Source: Girardinichthys multiradiatus
Lineage: Eukaryota; Chordata; Actinopteri; Cyprinodontiformes; Goodeidae
DNA length: 64,000 nucleotides
Direction: 5' to 3'
Assembly (NCBI RefSeq): GCF_021462225.1
Contig: NC_061815.1
Coordinates: 49,663,873 to 49,727,872, forward strand
The notes below the pieces were generated by a model that did no database searches, had not been told where the DNA came from, and was given only the letters and a program-made list of their open reading frames with translations. Shown here in pieces: positions 11,489-21,850 of this stretch (position 1 is its first letter; each line of letters starts with the position of its first letter). The translations under genes were made by a program, and so were the position numbers.

Positions 11489-13087
11489 CAGGTCCTTCTC
11501 AAAATATTAGCATATTGTGATAAAGTTCATTATTTTCCATAATGTCATGATGAAAATTTAACATTCATATATTTTAGATTCATTGCACACGAACTGAAAT
11601 ATTTCAGGTCTTTTATTGTCTTAATACGGATGATTTTGGCATACAGTTCATGAAAACCCAAAATTCCTATCTCACAATATTAGCATATTTCATCCGACCA
11701 ATAAAAGAAAAGTGTTTTTATTACAAAAAACGTCAACCTTCAAATAATCATGTACAGTTATGCACTCAATACTTGGTTGGGAATCCTTTTGCAGAAATGA
11801 CTGCTTCAATGCGGTGTGGCATGGAGGCAATCAGCCTGTGGCACTGCTGAGGTCTTATGGAGGCCCAGGATGTTTCGATAGCGGCCTTTAGCTCATCCAG
11901 AGTGTTGGGTCTTGAGTCTCTCAACGTTCTCTTCACAATATCCCACAGATTCTCTATGGGGTTCAGGTCAAGAGAGTTGGCAGGCCAATTGAGCACAGTG
12001 ATACCATGGTCAGTAAACCATTTACCAGTGGTTTTGGCACTGTGAGCAGGTGCCAGGTCGTGCTGAAAAATGAAATCTTCATCTCCATAAAGCTTTTCAG
12101 CAGATGGAAGCATGAAATGCTCCAAAATCTCCTGATAGCTAGCTGCATTGACCCTGCCCTTGATAAAACACAGTGGACCAACACCAGCAGCTGACACGGC
12201 ACCCCAGACCATCACTGACTGTGGGTACTTGACACTGGACTTCTGGCATTTTGGCATTTCCTTCTCCCCAGTCTTCCTCCAGTCTCTGGCACCTTGATTT
12301 CCAAATGACATGCAGAATTTGCTTTCATCCGAAAAAAGTACTTTGGACCACTGAGCAACAGTCCAGTGCTGCTTCTCTGTAGCCCAGGTCAGGCGCTTCT
12401 GCCGCTGTTTCTGGTTCAAAAGTGGCTTGACCTGGGGAATGCGGCACCTGTAGCCCATTTCCTGCACACGCCTGTGCACGGTGGCTCTGGATGTTTCTAC
12501 TCCAGACTCAGTCCACTGCTTCCGCAGGTCCCCCAAGGTCTGGAATCGGCCCTTCTCCACAATCTTCCTCAGGGTCCGGTCACCTCTTCTCGTTGTGCAG
12601 CGTTTTCTGCCACACTTTTTCCTTCCCACAGACTTCCCACTGAGGTGCCTTGATACAGCACTCTGGGAACAGCCTATTCGTTCAGAAATTTCTTTGTTTC
12701 TTACCCTCTTGCTTGAGGGTGTCAATAGTGGCCTTCTGGACAGTAGTCAGGTCGGCAGTCTTACCCATGATTGGGGTTTTGAGTGATGAACCAGGCTGGG
12801 AGTTTTAAAGGTCTCAGGAATTTTTTGCAGGTGTTTAGAGTTAACTCGTTGATTCAGATGATTAGGTCCATAGCTCGTTTAGAGACCCTTTTAATGATAT
12901 GCTAATTTTGTGAGATAGGAATTTTGGGTTTTCATGAGCTGTATGCCAAAATCATCCGTATTAAGACAATAAAAGACCTGAAATATTTCAGTTAGTGTGC
13001 AATGAATCTAAAATATATGAATGTTAAATTTTCATCATGACATTATGGAACTTTATCACAATATGCTAATATTTTGAGAAGGACCTG
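11489..13087 (-). mobile_element. Tc1/mariner element, copy A
   Basis: The element starts CAGGTCCTTCTCAAAA at 11489 and ends with the reverse complement at 13087. TA dinucleotides flank both ends (11487-11488 and 13088-13089), as expected for Tc1 integration. The terminal inverted repeats are long, about 200 bp, and include the inner motif CCCAAAATTCCTATCTCAC. Length is 1599 bp. It inserted into the 3' UTR of the CR1-type LINE, so it is younger than that LINE. A second copy of the family in opposite orientation is at 39054-40621. Confidence 0.92.
11766..12768 (-). pseudogene. Tc1 transposase, copy A, frameshifted
   Basis: On the minus strand from an ATG at 12768 (MGKTADLT...). A 2-bp deletion relative to copy B, just before the codons for KEISERIGCSQSAV, puts the N-terminus out of frame with the remaining 300-odd codons. 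The DNA-binding helix-turn-helix region (SERIGCSQSAVSRHL) and basic linker are otherwise present. The DD34E catalytic triad is complete: VLFSDESKF, FQHDLAPAH and DLNPIENLW, with exactly 34 residues between the second Asp and the Glu. The frameshift alone should prevent a full-length transposase. Confidence 0.88.
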
Positions 13088-13755
13088 TATATTTATATTA
13101 TATTGTAGATATGTTTATACTGTTTAATTTCAATTCAAATTCAATTCAAAGATACTTTATTGATCCCCGAGGGGAAATTAGAATTCCAGTACAACCCATC
13201 CAAACATACATCATGACACAAGACAATGGGGGGACGGGTCACCGAGGCTTTGCTGCCCACTCACAGGCGCTGCCCTTGCTAGATGAGAAAAGAGGCCACA
13301 TTAGGTAAGTAGAGGGAAAAAAAATCATATTTCACACTTTATCCTTAGCAGGATACAGTTTGAGATTGCAAAAAAACCTCAGCACAAAGAAGCAACAAGT
13401 TGACAAAACAACATCATGCCGGGAACAGTGAAGGTGGTGTGAGGAGTGCAAATGTTTATCTTGAGCATGTGTGTGTGTGCAAGTGAGTGTGTGCAAGTAA
13501 GTCCATGAAGCACTGTCCCAGAGGCCATTGTCCTTGATGGTTCGTTGGAATGTACATCAACCGGCCACACAGTTCTGAGCGGGTCCACAGATGTCCTCAG
13601 GGAAGGGAGGGGGCAGAGGGAGCAGAGCGTCATGTTTACATAACTTCCAGGAGAAGTTGAAAATAACCAGCCATCAAGGCAGGGGAGCCAGGTTCAGAAA
13701 AACAACAATTATTTGGGTTAGGCTGACTCTTAATTTTCCGTCAGCCTTGAGGATC

Positions 13756-14271
13756 TCACTGGTTCTTCTCAAAGGTGAATCCAAACAGCCAAATTCCTGG
13801 TCTTTCTGCCAGATCCGAGCGAACAACTTTCTCCAAGATGTATCCCATTTCACCCCTGAGTCCAGGAACCGCAACCTGCCTGCGATCCTGTGTAAGGATC
13901 ACATCCAGTCTGCGATTCAGCTCACGTAACATCTCAGTCTGAGTGTTGATCGCTCTGAAGATCCCATCACACATGCCAGGCAGCCTTACAATGGCCAGAA
14001 CAGCTGCTGACATTCTCCGAATTTCTCGATATGCCAGGTAACCGCTGACTCCAAAAAGCAGAAATCCTGATGTCAAACATCCAATTATATACACATCTTC
14101 CACATCCTCAACTGACATTATCGACAGACACACAATCCTCCACTTCTGCCAGGAGTCCATCGTGTATCCGGAGAAAAATGTCCCGTCCGGGCAAGTGGGC
14201 TCTCCCGACCCCTGTCTTCTCGTCGAGAAAATTTGATCAATTGCATTGAGAGACCAGCTGACCAAATCCAT
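13756..14271 (-). CDS. Hypothetical single-pass membrane protein in a repeat
   Basis: An ATG-initiated frame of 171 residues (MDLVSWSLNAIDQIF...). Residues about 60-85 (VYIIGCLTSGFLLFGVSGYL) form one strong hydrophobic segment followed by AYREIRR, suggesting a membrane anchor with a basic cytoplasmic flank. The C-terminal half (about 90-140) is an amphipathic, possibly coiled-coil region (TQTEMLRELNRRLDVIL). The reading frame stays open upstream of the ATG to 14427, but without another ATG. It does not match a transposase, RT, gag or chemokine that I know. It could be an accessory ORF of a non-autonomous retroposon, a captured host exon or chance. No function is assigned. Confidence 0.4.
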   Translation of the reverse strand: MDLVSWSLNAIDQIFSTRRQGSGEPTCPDGTFFSGYTMDSWQKWRIVCLSIMSVEDVEDVYIIGCLTSGFLLFGVSGYLAYREIRRMSAAVLAIVRLPGMCDGIFRAINTQTEMLRELNRRLDVILTQDRRQVAVPGLRGEMGYILEKVVRSDLAERPGIWLFGFTFEKNQ

Positions 14272-14399
14272 ATTTTGGAAGAATTTGGAAGATGTGCAAA
14301 AAGAGGCTCCAAAAAAAAGACAAGACACAGAGCTGAAGCAGGGCAGATATGGGAGGGGTGCGGGAGACAGAGAAAAAGCGTCCACCTCCACCGAGAGCA

Positions 14400-14513
14400 G
14401 GAAAAAGATTGTATTGTATTGCACCAACTACGCCAAAACAAATTCCTTGTATGTCCAAAAACGTACTTGGCAATAAAGCTTTTCTGATTCTGATTCTGAA
14501 ATAATCTAAAAGG
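14400..14513 (+). repeat. Retroposon 3' tail
   Basis: 'ttgtattgcaccaactacgc' leads into 'caaattccttgtatgtccaa', 'acttggcaataaagctt' and a (TGATTC)n terminus. This tail contains an AATAAA signal and ends in a short tandem repeat, typical of fish LINE or SINE 3' ends. The same tail family appears on the minus strand at 30722-30960. Confidence 0.55.
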
Positions 14514-14579
14514 AGGAAATCATGAAAATCTCATAAAAATAAACACAACTCAGACTAAAAAGAAAAATAAAACAATTAA

Positions 14580-15940
14580 ATGTGACTTACTGAACATAAG
14601 ATCTCTCTCTTCAAAGAGTTTGCTAGTTAATGACCTGATTTGTGACAATCAGGTTGATTTATTTTGCCTCACAGAAACCTGGCTGCAGCAAGAGGATTAT
14701 GTTACTATAAATGAGTCAACTCCTACTAATTATTTAAATTTTCACATTCCTTGAAATACTGGGCGAGGAGGAGGAGTAGCAACCATCTTTCAGTCCGATT
14801 TATTGACTGGTCCCAGACCAATCAATAGCTACAACTCTTTTGAATATTTAATCCTTAGTTTTCCTCATCCAAATTGCAAAGCACTAAAACCTCTTCTGTT
14901 TGTTGTTTTGTACCGCCCACCAGGCCCTTACTCTCAATTTTTAGATCAGTTTTCAGACCTTTTATGTGATTTAGTGTTAAGTAAAGATAAGGTTATTATA
15001 GTGGGGGATTTTAACATTCATGTTGACACTGAAAGTGATAGCCTAAATATAGCGTTTAATGTTATCTTAGACTCAGTTGGCTTTGCTCAAAACATTAACA
15101 AAACTACCCACCTTTGTCTTCATTCTCTGGACCTTGTGCTGACATATGGCATTGAGTGTAAATACATCATATTTTCTCATAACCCTGTCCTGTCTGACCA
15201 TTTCTTAATAACCTTTGAGTTTAATTTAACCGAGTACTCTACACCTGAAAGAAAATGTCATTATAGTAGATCATTATCAGACAATGCTGTAACAACCTTT
15301 AAAGAATCTTTTCCACTTTTAATTTCCTCATTATCACAGAAAAATACAGTGGAGGGCAATAATTTTGTTTCTCCCCCTTCACAAATTGATTCTCTTGTTG
15401 ATAGTGTTATGAAGTAACACTATCCTTAGTAAATGGATATGTACCACAAGGTTTTAAGGTAGCTGTAATTAAACCTTTACTTAAGAAACCTTCGCTTGAT
15501 CGAGATGACTTGAAACATTACAGACCTATATCCAATTTTCTATTCTTATCTAAAATTCTTGAGAAAATTGTTGCTAATCAAATGTGTGAGCATTTACACA
15601 GCAATGGCCTGTTTGAGTTTCAGTCAGGTTTCAGAGCTCATCATAGCACTGAAACAGCTCTGCTGAAAGTCACTAATGATATTCTTATGGCCTCAGATAA
15701 TGGACTTGTGTCTGTACTTGTCCTCTTAGATCTCAGTGCCGCATTTGATACAGTCAATCATAATATTCTCTTAGAAAGGCTGGAATATGCTGTAGGGATC
15801 TGGGGAACAGCGCTAGGCTGGTTTAAATCTTATTTGTCTGACAGACTCCAGTTTGTTCATGTAAATGATAAGTCATCTTTAAACTCCAGGGTTAATTGTG
15901 GAGTACCACAGGGTTCAGTACTTGAGCCAATTCGCTTTAC
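14580..15940 (+). pseudogene. L2 ORF2: endonuclease and N-terminal RT
   Basis: Starts as [18 protein letters not shown], then LFCLTETWL (Glu of the AP-endonuclease), a stop near 14753, LLFVVLYRPPGPY, IIVGDFNIHVD (D-x-N) and LSDHFLITF (SDH box). A stop at 15416 and an apparent deletion join this to [40 protein letters not shown] and [15 protein letters not shown] (RT motif with the first catalytic Asp), ending at GVPQGSVL. The YADD box that should follow is missing; the sequence runs into (TA)n and then a Tc1 terminus. It is inactive. Confidence 0.8.
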
Positions 15941-15970
15941 TACATATATATATATAAATATATATATATA

Positions 15971-16985
15971 CAGGGGTTGGACAATGAAACTGAAACACCT
16001 GGTTTTAGACCACAATAATTTATTAGTGTGGCGAACGGCCTCCAATACAGCATCAATTCGTCTTGTTAATGACATATACAAGTCCTGCCCAGTGGTCAGA
16101 GGGATTTTAAGCCATTCTTCTTGCAGGATAGTGGCCAGGTCACTACGTGATAGTGGTGGAGGAAAACGTTCCTGACTCGCTCCTCCAAAACACCCCAAAG
16201 TGGCTCAATAATATTTAGTCCTCAAGAATGGTTCGGTAGTCCTTGGCAGTGACGCGCCCATCTAGCACAAGTATTGGGCCAAGGGAATGCCATGATATGG
16301 CAGCCCAAACCATCACTGATCCACCCCCAAGCTTCACTCTGGGCATGCAACAGTCTGGGTGGTACGCTTCTTTGGGGCTTCTCCACACCGTAACTCTCCC
16401 GGATGTGGGGAAAACAGTAAAGGTGGACTCATCAGAGAACAATACATGTTTCACATTGTCCACAGTCCAAGATTTGCGCTCCTTGCACCATTGTAACCGG
16501 CGTTTGGCATTGGCATGAGTGACCAAAGGTTTGGCTATAGCAGCCCAGCCGTGTATATTGACCCTGTGGAGATCCCGACGGACAGTTCTGGTGGAAACAG
16601 GAGAGTTGAGGTGCACATTTAATTCTGCCGTGATTTGGGCAGCCGTGGTTTTATGTTTTTTGGATACAATCCGGGTTAGCACCCGAACATCCCTTTCAGA
16701 CAGCTTCCTCTTGCGTCCACAGTTAATCCTGTTGGATGTGGTTCGTCCTTCTTGGTGGTATGCTGACATTACCCTGGATACCGTGGCTCTTGATACATCA
16801 CAAAGACTTGCTGTCTTGGTCACAGATGCGCCAGCAAGACGTGCACCAACAATTTGTCCTCTTTTGAACTCTGGTATATCACCCATAATGTTGTGTGCAT
16901 TTCAGTATTTTGAGCAAAACTGTGCTCTTACCCTGCTAATTGAACCTTCACACTCTGCTCTTACTGGTGCAATGTGCAATCAATG
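15971..16985 (-). mobile_element. Tc1/mariner left half-copy (minus orientation)
   Basis: The outer terminus CAGGGGTTGGACAATGAAAC starts at 15971 right after a (TA)n run. The inner (5') end lacks its terminal inverted repeat: sequence after the transposase start runs to about 16985 and then returns to L2. An internal deletion of about 190 bp lies near 16216, where 'aatatttag' joins 'tcctcaagaatgg'. It is paired in inverted orientation with 18770-19737. Confidence 0.8.
16215..16886 (-). pseudogene. Tc1 transposase, left copy, internally deleted
   Basis: ATG at 16886: MGDIPEFKRGQIVGARLAG, a Tc1-type helix-turn-helix (VTKTASLCDVSRATVSRV), the basic KRKLSERDVRVL region and the first catalytic Asp (VLFSDESTF). 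After KDYRTILED the coding sequence is cut by the deletion that removes the second catalytic Asp (QDDNAPIH in the right copy). The C-terminal Glu region then continues out of frame. It is not functional. Confidence 0.8.
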
Positions 16986-16989
16986 AAAC

Positions 16990-18405
16990 TTGGATGACTT
17001 TAAATTTTCTGCTTCTAAATTCAGACAAGACAGAAGTTGTCATCTTTGGTCTTTAAAAAAGAAACTGCTTAGTCAATCACTTAACCTGGATGGCATTAAA
17101 TTGACCTCCGGTAATAAAGTAAAAAACCTTGGTGTTATTTTTGACCAGGACATGTCATTTAAATCCCATATTAAACAGGTTTCTAGGATTTCCATTTTTC
17201 ACCTCCAGAACATTACCAAAATTAGAAATATCCTGTTATTGCTTTAACAAATTTGATCCACATGCAGAGAACACTCAGGAGACAGAGGAAAGTTAATTTA
17301 TTTACAGAAGGTGAATGTGGACTGGGAACTGGAACTGGATACACCGACTGTATGGAGAGAAGGTTGGGTGTGTTGATGGAGAACAAAAACAGACTTCCTT
17401 CAGAAGGCATCTTCAGGCTTACTGAGTGATGTTGATCTTGCATGGAGGGGGTCGGAGCTGGGACGGAAGATGACCACAGAGGTGCCTGAATTGATTTTCC
17501 TCTTGATCCTTCACTCAGTGTGCAGCGGTGAGGTTTCTCTGAAGGCAGCTCACCTACTGAGGCTCCATATGCCGGGCTTGGAGATGAGTAAACGTTGGAG
17601 GATGGACAGGGTTGGTTGAGCTAGAAGACAGGAGGTAGGAGAGCCAGTAGCAGCCAGCTGAAATGGAATCCAAAACTTTTCTTGAAATCTTGAAGCTTGT
17701 GAAGCAGTTCAAATGAGGAGTCAGTTGAACCAGAACAGATCTGCAGCGGAGCCTAGAGAGGAACACAGAAATGACGAGGGTTACTATAGTTTTCTGAAGC
17801 ATTGAAAAACTTATTGTTGTATGGCCAGTATTTGTTACCACATTAGGCTACACTCAGGCGTAGAAGTGCTGGCCGACTGCTTTCTTATACTCCTCCAGTA
17901 GTGTAAATAGCAGGCAAATAGCTGAAAAACTAGTCCATGCATTTGTTACTTCAAGGCTCGACTATTGTAATTCATACTATCAGGATGCCCACAAAATGCA
18001 GTTAAAAGCCTTCAGCTGATTCAAAATGCTGCAGCAAGAGTTCTGTTGAAAATTAAAAAGAGAGATCATATTTCTCCTATTTTAGCTTCCCTTCATTGGC
18101 TCCCTGTTAAATCCAGAATAGAATTTAAAATTCTCCTCCTCACATATAAAGCCCTTAATGATCTAGCTCCATCATACATCAGAGATCTGATTGGTCCATA
18201 TGTTCCTAACAGAGCACTTTGTTCTCAGACTGCAGGTTTACTGGTGGTTCCTAGAGTCTCTAGAAGTAGAATGGGAGGCAGATCCTTTAGTTATCAGGCT
18301 CCTCTCCTGTGGAACCAGCTCCCAGTTTTAGTCCGTGAGGCAGACACCCTGTCTACTTTTAAGGCTAGGCTTAAAACTTTCCTTTTTGATAAAGCTTATA
18401 GTTAG
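16990..18405 (+). pseudogene. L2 ORF2: C-terminal RT and tail
   Basis: Resumes at WMTLNFLLLNSDKTEVVIFG, just downstream of where the YADD box should be, and continues through NLGVIFDQDMSFKSHI. It is interrupted at about 17240-17860 by sequence I do not recognise, then returns near 17900 ('ctagtccatgcatttgttac') and reads on to ISPILASLHWLPVKSRIEFK, LTYKALNDLAPSYI, PLLWNQLPVLVREADTLSTF and a stop at 18405. The C-terminal block is nearly identical to the protein of the L2 copy at 61201-61590. Confidence 0.75.
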
Positions 18406-18769
18406 AGTGGCTTAGTTTATCCTGAGCTATCTTCCTTATTTTTTACCTCCATCTTCTTCTCTCCCTGTTGGTTGGAGTAAAGGGGAGTTAGGTTTAGCCT
18501 AAACCGGCTCAGTTATGGTTGAGGTGCAAACACACCCTCCATTTCTGCTACCTGTATGACCCTTTCTCTTTTCCAATGGTTATAATCAGTCTGACAGAGA
18601 GAGGTATCCCAATCCTTGTGGTTTTTAGTATAACAATGACCGTCAGTGGGCTCTAGACGGACAAACTTTATCAGTTTATTATTTTACTTGGTGCCCCTAC
18701 ATGTGGCCCATTCTTGGGTGGCCGGGCTCTGGCACTCGGTGGTTTGGTCTGGCCTCCCCCGGCAGCCCG

Positions 18770-19737
18770 GCGGTAATGTCCGAATACCACCAAGAAGAAC
18801 GAACCACATCCAACAGGATTAACTGTGGACGCAAGAGGAAGCTGTCTGAAAGGGATGTTCGGGTGCGAACCCGGATTGTATCCAAAAAACATAAAACCAC
18901 GGCTGCCCAAATCACGGCAGAATTAAATGTGCACCTCAACTCTCCTGTTTCCACCAGAACTGTCCTTCAGGAGCTCCACAGGGTCAATATACACGGCCGG
19001 GCTGCTATAGCCAAACCTTTGGTCACTCATGCCAATGCCAAACGTTGGTTTCAATGGTGCAAGGAGCGCAAATCTTGGGCTGTGGACAATGTGAAACATG
19101 TATTGTTCTCTGATGAGTCCACCTTTACTGTTTTCCCCACATCCAGGAGAGTTACGGTGTGGAGAAGCCCCAAAGAAGCGTACCACCCAGACTGTTGCAT
19201 GCCCAGAGTGAAGCATGGGGTTGGATCAGTGATGGTTTGGGCTGCCATATCATGGCATTCTCTTGGCCCAATACTTGTGCTAGATGGGCGCGTCACTGCT
19301 AAGGACTACCGAACCATTCTTGAGGACCATGTGCATCCAATGGTTCAAACATTGTATCCTGAAGGCGGTGCCGTGTATCAGGATGACAATGCACCAATAC
19401 ACACAGCAAGACTGGTGAAAGATTGGTCTGATGAACATGAAAGTTGAACATCTCCCATGGCCTGCACAGTCACCAGATCTAAATATTATTGAGCCACTTT
19501 GGGGTGTTTTGGAGGAGCGAGTCAGGAAACGTTTTCCTCCACCAGTATCACGTAGTGACCTGGTCACTATCCTGCAAGAAGAATGGCTTAAAATCCCTCT
19601 GACCACTGTGCAGGACTTCTATATGTCATTCCCAAGACGAATTGACGCTGTATTGGCCGCAAAAGGAGGCCCTACACCATACTAATAAATTATTGTGGTC
19701 TAAAACCAGGTGTTTCAGTTTCATTGTCCAACCCCTG
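18770..19737 (+). mobile_element. Tc1/mariner right half-copy (plus orientation)
   Basis: Same family as 15971-16985 but on the opposite strand. The inner end begins abruptly at 'gtaatgtccgaataccacc', immediately after L2 3'-UTR-like sequence, without a terminal repeat. The outer end closes with 'tttcattgtccaacccctg' at 19737, followed by TA (19738-19739). The L2 3' end follows directly. Confidence 0.82.
18774..19685 (+). pseudogene. Tc1 transposase, right copy, 5'-truncated and frameshifted
   Basis: Begins inside the DNA-binding region (VMSEYHQEERTTSNRINCG) and so lacks the N-terminal helix-turn-helix start. VLFSDESTF and YQDDNAPIHTARL supply both catalytic Asp residues. The frame breaks at 19431-19447 after KDWSDEHES and continues in another frame as EHLPWPAQSPDLNIIEPLWG (catalytic Glu) to VLAAKGGPTPY. 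The damage is complementary to that of the left copy. Confidence 0.8.
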
Positions 19738-19849
19738 TATGTACTTGACTTTTGTGAAGAGCCTTGAGACAACATGTGTTGTGAATTGGCGCTATATAAA
19801 TAAACTGAATTGAATTGAATTGAATATTTTGTATTTCCTATTACTCAGA

Positions 19850-21830
19850 GCTCCTTAGTGCTTGGGTTTCAGTGGCTGCAGCTCCACAACCCTCACTTAC
19901 GTTGAGCTGAGCTGCAAGTTGACACCTGGTCTGAAAGATGTCTTTTTTCCTGACTTTAAGTCTGCCGTTTTCCCTAGACCACATGTAGAGGAGGGTGAGG
20001 CGGAGGAACCTCCGGATTTGGCCCAGGTCCCCTCTGATTACCGTGACCTTAAGCTGGTGTTTAGTAAGTCCAGGGCCCTGTCACTACCGTCCCCCCACCC
20101 CTACGACTGCACCATAGAGCTCCTTCCCGGTGCCCCATTACCCGCTAGCTGGTTTTATAAGATCTCTCGGCCTGAGAGGCAGGTAATGGAGAGGTACATT
20201 GCCGAGTCCCTGGCGGCAGGTATTATCCAACCCTCCTCCTCTCTCCTTGGAGCAGGTTTCTTTTTCGTAGGTAAGAAGGATGGAACATTACGTCCCTGTA
20301 TTGATTATAGAGGCCTAAATTCTATTACTGTAAAGAATTAATATCCATTGCCACTTTTAGCTTCGGCCTTTGAGCCCGTTCATGGGGCCACTATTTTCAC
20401 TAAGTTAGATTTCCGTAACGCCTTCCTGCCGCCTGTCCTCCGCCGAGCGCAACTATGATGTAGGGGACAGGGAGCTCTTAGCCATCAAGTTGGCCCTGGA
20501 GGAGTGGCGGCACCGGCTGGAGGGCGCTGTGCTGGTTTGGACAGATCACAAAAATCTATCTTATATCCAATCAGCTAAGTGCCTAATTCCACGGCAGTCA
20601 TGTTGGTCACTTTTCTTTTCCCGTTTTAATTTGTCTATCTCTTTCAGACCGGGTTTAAACCTGACGCTCTGTCCCGCCAGTTCGATCCCGAGGACTCTGA
20701 GAAACAAACAGTCCCAATCTTGCCGCCCAGCTGTACAATTGGGTCCCTAAGCTGGGAGATAGAGGACCTGGTGCTGCGAGCCCTATGGATGACCCGGGGC
20801 CAGGAAAGGTGCCCCCTGGACGGACCTACATACCTGCCACAGTGTGGCCTCGGCTGATCAAATGGTTTCCCTCAGCCAAGTTCTCTATTCATCCAGGAGT
20901 CAGCCAAACCATTGCCGTGGTTTCCAGATGCTTCTGGTGGCCCTTGCTACATAGAGACATCAGAGTGTATATTAACGCCTGCACCACATGCGCTACAAGC
21001 AAGTCGTCAAATAAACCTTCAGCAGGCTCGCTCCAGCCGCTCTGTGTCCCCGGGCGACCCTGGTCCCACGTCACCCTGGACTTCGTCACGGGTCTGCGGA
21101 ACTCCCACAGGATGACTACAATCCTGACGATGGTCGACTGGTTCCCCAAGGCCTGCCACCTGGTTCCCCTCCGGAAGTTACCTTCGGCTCTCCAGACCGC
21201 CATGCTGATGGTCAAGCATGTTTTTCGCCTCCATGGCAACCCTCTAAACCTGCTGTCAGACTGGGGGCCCCAGTTCACCTCCCAGGTCTGGAGACATTTC
21301 TGCGCTGCCCTGGGGGCTAAAGTGGCGCTGACCTCGGGCCACCACCCCCAGTCCAACGGCCAGGTCAAGCGCCTCAACCAGGAACTAGAGTCAGCTCTGC
21401 AATGTGTTGCCTCAGCAAATCCCACAAAATGGAGCACCCACCTGTCTCAACGGTAACCAGTCGCACTACTTTTGAGATCTCTTTGGGATACCAACCTCCA
21501 CTTTTTCCTTCGGAAGAGGCTGACATTGCTGTTCCATCAGTCCGACATCATGTCAGCAAATGCTGGCGGATTTGGGAATCCACCGTCAGGGCGCTTCACC
21601 GCACCGCACCTCAGAACAAGCGTTATGCGGACAGACGACGCACTCCTGCCCCGTAGTACCACCCCGCTCAGAAGGTCCAGCTCGCTGCACGAGACATTCC
21701 GCTGAAATTCCTGTCCAGGAAACTGTCTCCCAGGTACATTGGTCTGTATGTCATCGACTCCCTTGTTGGACCCACCTCTGTTCACTTACTTTTACCTTCC
21801 AGTGTCCGCATACACCCTGTGACAGTTGAA
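19850..21830 (+). pseudogene. Gypsy pol: RT, RNase H and integrase, defective
   Basis: Begins [13 protein letters not shown], then the RT start ([36 protein letters not shown]). A stop (TAA at 20339-20341) replaces the residue after VKN, and the palm with the YxDD box is deleted: [10 protein letters not shown] (near 20430) joins RNase H sequence [19 protein letters not shown], with further frame changes. Integrase from about 20870 has HPG, the CTTCA zinc-binding pair, and catalytic Asp residues in VTLDFVTGL and LLSDWGPQFTS. Where Gypsy integrases have QTERLNQ, this copy has QVKRLNQ, so the catalytic Glu appears replaced by Lys. The frame breaks again near 21450. It is inactive. Confidence 0.75.
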
Positions 21831-21850
21831 GCCTGTCCAGACCAGCTCGT

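Larger units (their letters stand above)
7916..13125 (+). mobile_element. CR1-superfamily LINE, interrupted by a Tc1
   Basis: A non-LTR retrotransposon inserted in the Gypsy protease region. It has a short 5' leader (7916-8021), ORF1 (8022-8909), a damaged ORF2 (about 9040-11277) and a 3' UTR from 11278. A Tc1 at 11489-13087 splits the 3' UTR. The zinc-finger-plus-esterase ORF1 and apurinic-endonuclease-plus-RT ORF2 are the architecture described for CR1/L2-type fish LINEs. I cannot say by eye whether it belongs to the Rex1/Babar, L2 or CR1 family. The right-hand limit is approximate. Confidence 0.65.
13126..14515 (-). repeat. Repeat unit carrying a small membrane-protein ORF
   Basis: The left boundary carries the minus-strand retroposon-like 3' end 'gatactttattgatccccg' followed outward by (CAATT)n-like repeats, as found at 3' ends of fish retroposons. 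The unit contains the ORF at 13756-14271 on the minus strand. The right end is occupied by a plus-strand retroposon tail at 14400-14513. I do not recognise the family. The unit lies between the CR1-type LINE and the L2 LINE, so it belongs to the inserted block. Confidence 0.5.
14516..19825 (+). mobile_element. L2-type LINE, interrupted by inverted Tc1 halves
   Basis: An L2-type LINE ORF2 with its 3' UTR. It ends at 19740-19825 with 'cttgagacaacatgtgttgt', 'ggcgctatataaataaactg' and (GAATT)n. The endonuclease and first RT part lie at 14580-15940, the RT C-terminal part at 16990-18405, and the 3' UTR starts at 18406. Two Tc1 pieces lie between these blocks. Two other copies of the same family's 3' region occur at 35336-35660 (+) and 60000-61600 (-). 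Confidence 0.8.
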
